Shown here: piece by piece, positions 1 through 8,162 of the stretch | Position numbering within the stretch: the first letter of the stretch is position 1 | How the letters are laid out: every line of letters starts with the position of its first letter | DNA from: Takakia lepidozioides | Taxonomy: Eukaryota > Streptophyta > Takakiopsida > Takakiales > Takakiaceae | Direction: 5' to 3' | Length of the DNA stretch: 64,000 nucleotides | Assembly (NCBI GenBank): GCA_030704615.1 | Contig: CM060734.1 | Span: 23,994,001 to 24,058,000 of the forward strand | Position numbers and translations under genes: made by a program | Notes under the pieces: generated by a model | Seen by the model: the letters and a program-made list of their open reading frames with translations, nothing else | Databases searched by the model: none | What the model was told of the DNA's origin: nothing

Positions 1-189
1 TTCCGGCCAATGGCCCTTCTTGCGCTGCAGCATGAGGGCCCTCATAAGTTGGGCACTGCTGGCCTCCTTGGCACTCAGCCTGCACCCGTGCCTGGGAGGC
101 AAGGGCCCCCCGAGGCCCAGCACGCCACAGACACTACAAAAGGTGATTCCAATACCATGATAGCCAAGCACCCGAATGCGTAAACACAA

Positions 190-920
190 AGAACACCCCT
201 GCTCACCATATTACAACCTTTGGGCTACCCCCCAACAGTTGCCCAACACTTGCTACAGCCCTATCTAAACTCAAGACTTTCTCCGCCCCACAACTCATTT
301 TCTCACTTGTCGTAACCATCTCCCCTCTACCAGAAATATGCAACGGATATTTTAACTCTCACTCGATCTCCAAAATCCGATCTCTCCTACGTCAACTAAG
401 CTTGATGCCACCACTCTCTACTGAATACATGGCCCCCTCGCACTACTTAGCCGAGATCCATGCTTCCCTCAAACTACTTGACTCCCAAACCGGGGTTGTT
501 CATAATATCTTGGGGGACCAACTGGCATCGGTCTCCACATTGTACCACGACCACAACCACATCACTCGCAAATTCCCATTCCTCTCTATAGACATTATTA
601 CCACCACACTCAATGCAACCACCCCGATACCTGGATACGACCCTCCAGCCACACAAAACAGTCCCACTGACCCCCCTACCCCCCCCTCGCCCAGACATGA
701 TCCCCCCACTTCCGAACTTGATCCTAGTACCCTCAGGGTGATGCTATTCTGTGAACAGATCCCGCGAGCAGAAAATTTCGTGAGCAGAAATCTGCTCACG
801 CTTCAGGATCTGCCCACCTATAACCGCGGATGCCTACTCGACTTAGAAGACCTATTACTGCGCAGAGTGGCCAGTATTACAAGCTCGGTTATGGATGCTG
901 CTGGGATGAATGAGGGATGA
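190..920 (+). mobile_element. non-LTR (LINE-like) fragment with a Pro/Thr/Ser-rich open frame
   Basis: The frame 402-920 begins its conserved stretch at MAPSHYLAEIHASL and is recognisably the same protein as the frame at 29781-30080 (MAPPHYLFELHTSL). The two share the spacing of the KF, TP and PGY motifs over about 80 residues, and the pyrimidine-rich DNA upstream of both also aligns by eye. In the second copy the frame is followed within about 20 bases by ITSWNVGSLA, which looks like the start of an AP-type LINE endonuclease. I therefore read both as the end of a LINE first ORF. Here the match stops near 755 and continues into unrelated DNA containing GTGAGCAG motifs. No catalytic domain is present. 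It is a truncated relic. Confidence 0.5.
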
Positions 921-1189
921 ATGAGGGATGTCTGTCTGTATGATCAATGAGACATGGATGAATGAAATAAATGCAATAATACAAAGTTGTTTTGTAGTAG
1001 TAGCTCCGAAATCCCCCGAGCTCCGAAATCCTTTAAACCATGCTTGTCTTGCTTGCAAATCAATTGTGAAAGTGCAGTGTATATTGCCAACAATGAATCC
1101 ACATTGTTTTGTTGATTGAGGAGGAATTACTTGTCATTTTTCCAGGTATCCAAGGTTGAGAGAGAGGCTCACACCCAAATCTAAGTTTT

Positions 1190-1990
1190 TCCGTTGAATT
1201 GTCATGTGCTAACAGGGGCTACGAATTAAGCTGGCGTTGAGGACAGCTTAATGCCTGTTTCCCTGCGTACATGCTGATCGGTAAGGATAAATGTTGTAGC
1301 AGTCATCCATGGTTCAATTTTTCATCCCGGGAGTCTAGGCCTCACAAGTTCTGGTTTTGCCCTGATGACATTCAGCGTTGTGTGATGGGGACTTGTCGGG
1401 ATTCAGTCATCACTAAGCCTCAAATTCCAGCCGTGTGGCCAGTGAAGGTGGGAACATGTCTGTCGAAGCAAGAAATTGAGATGCTTAAGGATGTCGGGTT
1501 TCGTCTTCCAAGAGGCCCAACTGTCATAATACCAGCTTCATGTCGGGGTTCGCAATCTGCATTCCCCCCACGTCCACCACATGGGAACAACTGGCCTACG
1601 AAACGAAATAGAAAAGTGGTCCGTCGTGGTGAGGCAGGTCCCAAAAACCAGTGCAAAATGGAGTCAGCAAGAACCCTACATCCATTTATCTTTCGGGTGA
1701 ATTTTTTTGGGGTTGTTGGTTTTTTCCATGAATTGTCATGTGGCAACACGTACTGGGAATTAAGATGTCGTTGACGACACCTTAATCCCCACCACCTGCA
1801 CACACACCGCCTTACTGCCAAGGCTTCTTCGCCTTGAATTTTTTTTGGGTTGAATTTTTTTCGGGAGAATTTTTTTGGGGATTTTGGTTTTTCCATGAGT
1901 TGTCATGTGCCAACTCGTACTGGGAATTAAGATGTCGTTGACGACACCTTAATCCCGAGCACCTGCACACACACCATGGTTCATTCACGT
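1190..1990. repeat. three copies of a hairpin-forming repeat
   Basis: Three related sequences each centre on an inverted repeat. Copy 1 has inner arms TTAAGCTG (1226-1233) and CAGCTTAA (1244-1251), with outer arms AACAGG (1211-1216) and CCTGTT (1254-1259). Copies 2 (1755-1789) and 3 (1922-1955) have arms GGGAATTAAGATGTCGT and ACGACACCTTAATCCC. All three are preceded by a shared stretch reading GA(A/G)TTGTCATGTG. Copies 2 and 3 are near-identical direct repeats of about 85 bp; copy 1 is diverged but keeps the fold. A MITE family or a structured RNA repeat are both possible. Confidence 0.6.
1262..1640 (+). CDS. possible coding fragment, unknown
   Basis: An open frame runs from about 1271 to 1774. 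The first 120 residues look protein-like (KFWFCPDDIQRC, then LSKQEIEMLKDVGFRLP, then a basic PTKRNRKVVRR segment). The last 40 residues are translated hairpin repeat. I do not recognise a family. It lies between hairpin repeat copy 1 and copies 2 and 3, so it may be a fragment carried with those repeats. There is no convincing start or splice signal, and it could be non-coding. Confidence 0.25.
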
Positions 1991-2105
1991 CGCTCATTTT
2001 TCATCCAAAAGTCATCCAATATTCATCCATTCCTTTTTTCATTCATCTCAAAACCATTCATCCGACAGCTTTTCATCGCACATTCGTACCATATGGTCGT
2101 CACCC

Positions 2106-2427
2106 AGCAGCTGGTCGTGTGATTCTAAGGGTCCGGGAGGTGTTGCCTTCAGGAGTATTGATTCTGGAGGGTCGAGATGGCATGATATGGAAGGACCATG
2201 TGCGCAATTGTGTGCCATGTCACCTTCCACATGTGGATGGGAGGATAGATCCCAACCTTGCAGTGGTACCTACAGGATTGCGTTGCATGCTATGTGGGCA
2301 TGCTGGTGGTGCCGCGACCATGTTGGTGTGTGACAAATGCTCAAGGGGGTGGCACATGGGATGCTTGACGCCGCCACTTGAGGAGGTTCCTAGTGGAGAA
2401 TGGTTGTGTCCACGATGCCTTGGATAG
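2106..2427 (+). mobile_element. Ty3/gypsy integrase C-terminus fused to a PHD finger (3' fragment)
   Basis: The frame starts with the integrase tail ILRVREVLPSG and GRDGM, the same as the end of the integrase at 14755-15663. After about 30 linker residues it runs into a complete C4HC3 PHD finger: CMLC, then CDKC, then HMGC, then CPRC, with the conserved W before the last pair, ending RCLG and a stop. In typical chromoviruses this C-terminal place holds a chromodomain. A PHD finger reads histone H3 tails, so a targeting role is an inference. Only the 3' end of the element remains: homology begins near 2106, and a minisatellite follows 160 bp after the stop. A more decayed copy with the same order lies at 56842-57470. 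Confidence 0.75.
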
Positions 2428-2584
2428 AGGTAGTAGGGCATGGGGGGTTAGGCTCAGCCACCCAGTGGCGTCGCTGCCAGACACGCCACGGCGTCGCATG
2501 GGGAGATATGAGTATTGTTTTCATGTGCAAGTATGTGAGTTTGAGAGAGTTTGTGTGCTTGTATCATTCCTTTCGTTATCATTG

Positions 2585-2845
2585 TGATGGACTAGTGGCT
2601 ACACTAGTGGTGGCTAGTGGCAGCCTAGTGGTGGACTAGTGGTGACTAGCGGCCCGCGGGTGTCTAGTGGCAGCCTAGCGGTGGACTAGTGGCTACACTA
2701 GTGGTAACTAGCGGGTGGCTAGTGGCAGCCTAGTGGTGGACTAGTGGCTGCACTAGTGGTGGCTAGTGGCAGCCTAGTGGTGGACTAGTGGTGACTAGTG
2801 GTTGTCTAGTGGCAGCCTAGTGGTGGATTAGTAATAGACTAGTGT
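2585..2845. repeat. CTAGTGG minisatellite
   Basis: About 260 bp are built almost entirely from CTAGTGG heptamers, separated by 2 to 7 variable bases (for example GGACTAGTGG, GGCTAGTGG, CAGCCTAGTGG). Higher-order units of roughly 60 bp recur three to four times. No coding frame is present. Confidence 0.8.
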
Positions 2846-5022
2846 TTGGTGTGCACATATGTTGTGTGGTTTTGGACAACGATGTAGTTGTGTAGCGATA
2901 TGTATGCGCACGACAAGGATTCGAACCAGCTTCTTGGTCTTGAAGCCATTCCTCCCAAGGGTTTGGATAAGAACACAACATTCACTCCAGGCAAAGTCAG
3001 TGGTGCTGGAAATATACAAAATAGGGAAAGCTTGGGAGACCACCATATTGTAAGACTGATTAACATGTCGGTTAGAAAGGAACTGGATGTATTGTGTGTA
3101 AGAAAATGGCAGCATCCTTCTCTTATCATATTTCCGGAACTGAACAAAGCCAGTATCAGGATTTAGTACACTGATCTGCACATTCATAAAGCAAGCTTCC
3201 AGGCCCGTGTAAGGTGTATCATCCTTGGTTCTTAATAACTCCGGTTTAATTTCCACTACAGTGAGTGGCTATTTCTGTCCGTAGAAGGATCAAGAAATAG
3301 TTTAGTATCACCAACATTCAACCAACAGATGTCATCAATGTACTGGAAGGCTGACTTGAATTTAGCCATAAGTTGGAACTGTCCTAGAGCCGCCAATCGA
3401 AGTATGAATCTTAGTTCATAGGACAAGAAGTAAATGTTACACCATAAAGGAGAACATGAAAAACCCATGGGTATACTAGAAACTTGTTGCCAAACTCGAT
3501 CCCCCAAAGCAACAAAGCAATGAGTCATCAACCACTTGAGGAGCCCAAGCAATCTAGTTTCGAAGAGCTCAATCCATGTACCAGTTTTAGGAGAGGGAGG
3601 TCCCCACCTACACTTCCCGAAGGTGTCATTCTTGGCTGGAATCCATAGTGAGTGATTGGATCGAGGGTGGGCAATGTGGTATTGTCGGAAGGCAATCTGA
3701 ACCACGTATTCGATGGCGACACCCAAATTATCTTCACCTGTCAAAGGTATGTTTTCATAACATTGAGTGATGTCAGCGACAAACATGTACTTCTTTTTGT
3801 GTAGCTTGTAAATTCCCATCATGTAGGGGAGATTACATGCCACTGCTGGTATCTCAGGTAGCAAGTTATGTAATTCTTCAGAAATGCTTAACATGATAGA
3901 ATTGGGTGAAAGCCATATCTCGTTTTCAGAATAGGGGTTGAAATCTTTACCCATCAGTCGGTGGTACGCTTGAGTTCTTATGTGCTTCACACACATAAAA
4001 CACACATTGTTGTTAGCCTTGTCAAGTCCGGACATGTAAAGGTGAGAAAGAAGCCATGTAAGTTCATCCGGTGCTTCTTGCACTATAAAAGGATTTCTTT
4101 CATGGTGATTGAAACGGCCATTGCGTCTGCTGGCTTTTTGTTTCAGTCTATCCCAGCATGTGTTTTTCAACCACAAGCTGCAAGATGACACCCAATCCTC
4201 ACAAGTATCTATTTGTAGAATGTTACATGTCTTGAAAAAAGCAGAGTGGACTTGTTCAACCACATCCTTCAACAAGGTGCGTTTGAGAGGAATGTGATTC
4301 ATACCTAGGCTGAACACTGCTTTCAATCTGTCATGTCTGATGATGTTTAGATCCATGGTACGTACGTGCTGTTTGGGAACAGAGCCAGGTAGATGGAACT
4401 CTATTTTAGTAGCCTCATCACCAAACGCACGAAACCTGTTTGTGCTGTCACAGACGCATTCTGGTGACATAATCAAAACTTGCATGAATTTGAAATCACG
4501 AAAAACAACAACAGGCTGGTAGAATTCAGTACTGCATTGTTTATGATAGGTCCATCCAAAGACAATCTCATCAACAAGGAGAGCAAGGTCATGTTGGCCA
4601 TGAGCCACCAAAGCTTCCTTAATCATGTTTTTAGGGCTTATCCATTCCATACCTCGGTTGGGGTATAACATATGTACGAATCCCAAGGGGGTAGGCTTCG
4701 CCGCATGTGTGATGAATTTCCTGCCATGGGCGTGGGTTTCAATCAGTTTGCAACCGTCCTCCAGTATGTTTAGAGTCTGAGAATCCTCCAGAACTTCAGA
4801 ATCCAGCCCTTGCATAGTGGCAAATGAAGTCACTTGGGGTGACTTATGGCAGGAGGTCAGGGACTGATACACCAAGAAAGCTTGATCTTCATCCTTCCCA
4901 AACAAGAAGTTATATGTTGGACCACTGCCAGTCCATAAGAATCTTGTTAGTAGCTCAACTTGGCAATGAAATGACCAGAAAGGAAGACGGTAGATAATGT
5001 GTACAAACACCACTAAGTACAC
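2828..5022 (-). pseudogene. Penelope-like reverse transcriptase, broken
   Basis: The main frame 3256-5022 (588 codons) and its continuation 2828-3256 encode a reverse transcriptase. Motifs on the minus strand, in order, are GIYKLHKKK (fingers), FVADITQCYENIPL (motif A with its Asp), IPMGFSCSPLWCNIYF (motif B) and YIDDICWLN (motif C, YxDD intact). The tail NVQI...YDKRRMLPF...FLSNRHVNQSY follows after a frame break near 3256. The KLHK and IPMG...SP signatures resemble Penelope-like elements and telomerase-type RTs rather than LINEs or LTR elements. KLHKKKY is joined almost directly to FVADIT, so the RT segment usually found between these motifs looks deleted. No GIY-YIG endonuclease is visible. 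Confidence 0.65.
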
Positions 5023-5209
5023 TGGAAAAGGAAGAATGAGAAGATATTCATGTCATGTCAAGACATGGACAAGACCCACTAGGGTCATTGTCAATTAAAG
5101 ACATAAACAGCCCATGACAGGGCACCATCTAACACTTCCAATCTTGTCATAGCATACCAAGTGACAACACCCATTTAGTCATGATAAAACTGGGTGGGTG
5201 GGCGGGGTT

Positions 5210-5965
5210 TATTCATGTCCAGATTCCTGACATGTACCCAGGTGACCCTCTTGCACAATACAGGTTAAATTGCAGCCTGAGATTATATCATCCGTAATTA
5301 TCCCAAGATATGCATCATGCAAGATATCATGGGCATGTAAGAACAACTTGCCACATTACAGATCCAAGATATGTATACACAAGCATCTTGATGGACCAGC
5401 CTGTAGTTTATCATATTCCAAGCATGCAACCAATTAATCCTCTTGGGCATGACAAAATATAATGCAGCTTCACTCTTTACCATTTGAAGTAACCCAAGAC
5501 ATGCATCATGTAAGGCTCCTTGGGTAGGTAAAGAACAGCCTGCCCTACTACAGATTCAGGATATGTTCATACAAGCACCTTGAAGGACCAGCCTGCAATT
5601 TATCAGATTTCAAGCATGCAACCAAGTAATCTTCTTGAGCATGACAAAACATATTGCTGCTTCACTCTTTGCCATTTGTAAGTACCCCAAGATATGCATC
5701 ATGCAAGGCCCCTTGGGTAGGTAAGAACAGCCTGCCATACTACAGATTCAAGACATGTATACACAAGCATCTTGATGGACCAGCCTGCAGTTTATTGGAT
5801 TCCAAACATGCAACCAAGTAACCCTCTTGGGCATGAGAAGACAGACTGCAACTTCATTCTATACCATGTATAATTGCCCCAAGACATGCATCATGTCAGG
5901 CATCTTGGCATGGAAGAAAGGCCTGTCATATTACAGATTCAAGATATGGACACACAAACACTTTG
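5210..5965. repeat. 192-bp tandem repeat, four copies
   Basis: The motif CCCAAGA(T/C)ATGCATCATG recurs at 5302, 5493, 5686 and 5878, a spacing of 191 to 193 bp. The surrounding text (TACAGATTCAAGATATG, CAAGCATCTTGATGGACCAGCC, GGCATGACAAAA) recurs in step. Units are diverged by perhaps 10 to 20 percent. The array lies directly upstream of the reverse-transcriptase pseudogene on its strand and holds no gene. Confidence 0.8.
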
Positions 5966-6466
5966 AGTGCCCGAGACCAAGCCTACTTGGCCAAAAAAAT
6001 AAATCATACATTGCAGGTGCCTGGTCTGATGGCAAAATAAACCCCAAAATCCAAACTCGCACTGCAACCCTTTGTAGAATGAAATGCTTTAGGTTGAAAA
6101 ATGTCTATCCCACTTCAGATCTGGAATTGCAGTGACAGAAAAGCGATGGTCGTTCTCTCCCTTGCACCTCTCCACGGAAACCCATCTGGTCTTTTGGTTG
6201 TCTGACTGGAGTGCATGAAATTGTAGAGCATGTCATCCACATGCGGTTCATATGGGGGGTTGATGAAACACCCCTGGTCGGAAATTTCAAAGCTGCGAAC
6301 GGAGGATGGTGTTTTGGAGGTGCGAATCCTCCTCAGGCAGATTGCCTTAAATATCTTTGTCTGGCAAAGATGCAAGGTAGGGGTGAGACATGGAAATATT
6401 AAAGGAAGTCAGGCGCAGGAAGGAACAAAACATGGACTGCAAATGAAAACTACAATGGAATGTATT

Positions 6467-6492
6467 TGTGATGATCGGTGCCGATCATCACA
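6467..6492. repeat. 24-bp palindrome, perfect copy
   Basis: Arms GTGATGATCGG and CCGATCATCAC around a TG centre, a perfect inverted repeat. It lies about 95 bp beyond the donor of the methyltransferase-like exon at 6588-6866. It belongs to the family described at 9198-9452 and 11216-11817. Confidence 0.85.
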
Positions 6493-6587
6493 GATGGTGG
6501 TAGAGCAAGCCAGCAGAAACAATTGAAAAGACATTGGGAAACAGTACATAGGAGGGCAGTGCCATACCAGCTGTCCATGGCAACCAC

Positions 6588-6866
6588 CTTTCAGAAGGTA
6601 CAGGATGTTCACACAATTCCATGTCCTCAGAATTTCAAACCCAGACGACTTTAGGTATGATGCCAGTCCCCTACGACTATTCTTGTCACATGACTGGAAG
6701 AGCAAAAGCATTCCTGCATTTGAAAGGAAATTATTGCAGAACCTGAATACCCAACTCCAGTAGTTCTCATCGAATCTATTCCAGGATGGAGTCTTTCCCT
6801 TTGGAGGAACGTCGGGGACAGGCTGGCCGTCTGGGATGTCAAGGATGACCATGTCAGCGGCAAAGG
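6588..6866 (-). pseudogene. DNA-methyltransferase-like exon, motif IV copy 2
   Basis: The minus frame reads VILDIPDG, then WNRFDENYW, then AGMLLLFQS, then SSGFEILRTWNCVN, and ends at a GT donor (GTGGTT) at 6582-6587. The layout matches the catalytic motif IV region of beta-class (N4-cytosine/N6-adenine type) DNA methyltransferases: a strand ending in the catalytic loop, a helix, a strand after a leader/GG turn, then a GF strand. The usual DPPY or SPPY is replaced by DIPDG, so catalysis is doubtful. There is no AG acceptor between this exon and the donor of copy 1, about 20 bp away, so the two exons have been fused by deletion. Confidence 0.6.
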
Positions 6867-6887
6867 TTTTTTAGATTGATAACTTAC

Positions 6888-7180
6888 ACTTTGGCCCTCT
6901 GTTCGCAACCCCTGTGTACTGATGCAGAACCATTTTCTGAGGAGGACCGGGGTGACACTTTTCGGTGTCCACCTTGCCACCGCATTCTCTGTGGTCTTCC
7001 CTCTCGTGGCAAGGACAACCACACATCCACCGTCATCCAGAAGCATCCCCGTCAGCCCAAACCTGGCTTTCCAGTAGTCCTCAGTAAACCTGTTCCAGGT
7101 GGGCACACCATCCAGGCCCTCCAGCAGCTCCCCATCTGGAATGTCGAGGAGTGTTCTTGAATGTACAAGCACTGGAAACT
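6888..7180 (-). pseudogene. DNA-methyltransferase-like exon, motif IV copy 1
   Basis: A close relative of the neighbouring exon: FPVLVHSRTLLDIPDG, then WNRFTEDYW, then GMLLDDGGCVVVLA, ending TEGQS before a strong donor GTAAGT (complement at 6882-6887). It is the same methyltransferase-like fold segment with the same DIPDG in place of DPPY/SPPY. It is probably the downstream continuation of the ParB-containing gene at 8163-11150, because strand and order agree. The expected motif I exons are not found downstream on this strand; they occur on the plus strand at 11806-12527. Confidence 0.6.
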
Positions 7181-7189
7181 TAGCCTCTT

Positions 7190-7387
7190 TTAGAAGCTGG
7201 TTACTTTAGGACACTTGATACCATGCCAAACTGATATGGATGGATCTTTCGTGGCCAAATCCGGTCCTTGGTTATATGCCCTCGAATGTTTACCTATTTT
7301 CCAAAACGGTAAGACATTGGTAGATGTGAAGAGAATGATTCGGGCATTGTATTCAAGTTGCTTTAGGATAAATAGTACCAAAGTAAC
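7190..7387 (-). CDS. possible exon of the ParB/methyltransferase-like gene
   Basis: After a CTGCAG acceptor (complement at 7388-7390) the minus frame is open for about 60 codons (VTLVLFILKQLEYNARIILF, then a GKHSRAYNQGPDLATKDPS segment), stopping at 7190. Its hydrophobic strand pattern and its place just upstream of the motif IV exon suggest it belongs to the same gene. An overlapping plus-strand frame (7215-7691) is also open, so the strand is not certain. 7691-8160 shows no supportable gene. Confidence 0.3.
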   Translation of the reverse strand, partial: VTLVLFILKQLEYNARIILFTSTNVLPFWKIGKHSRAYNQGPDLATKDPSISVWHGIKCPKVTSF

Positions 7388-8162
7388 CTGCAGGCCCGAT
7401 GGGATGAGCAATTCAGATTCTTTGTGTTTCCTATGGATGATTGCATGGCATGTAAATCTGATTACAGCCTGTCATGGTAATGATTTCCCTACCCCAGACA
7501 TAGAACTTGGTCTTGGGGCATGGAATAAGAGGTGGGAATATTACTCTACCCTACCATTGAAATTACACACCAGCCCCAGATCTAAAACAGATCATGGGGC
7601 AAAAAACATGGTGTCAATAAGTGACTTGATGTGCGAAATAGGGCAGCTGATTACACCCCGTTGTATAAGCTGCCAAATATTCAGTCCGTAACCCTGCTTT
7701 GGTGATGTTCTCTATGTAAAGAAATGCTCTTATTTTGTTCTTACGCCTTCTACGATCATAAATGGCTTCTTTAAGACCAACAGACATTTCCAGCCATGAA
7801 CAGTGATCAATGGATCTTTATTTGGACATGGATACTTACTGCTCAGTCACTTTGGTATGTCCAATGATACAAAGAACCCAAAACTATACTAGTTCTTGGG
7901 CCAACAATAAATTAGGATGGTTGGTTATGCCTTGGTATGTAAGCTGACCAAAAAATACAGACCGAATGACATGGCATGTCATGAATGGCACTTTTTAGCA
8001 TGCTGAACAACGGTTTCCTGCTATGAACAGTGGTAATTGAGTCTCTAATTTTTCCCACCCAGAGACTTCATTGACTTTGAAGTCTGGGATTTGTCATAAA
8101 GCTGACTTGTGAATGAAGAATGGTTGATAATGAGGCTGATTCGTCGTTAATTTTACAATGAC

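Noticed and set aside
7215-7691. A 158-codon plus-strand frame as a gene.
   Set aside because: No start context, splice partner or domain is visible; the neighbouring coding signals are on the minus strand.
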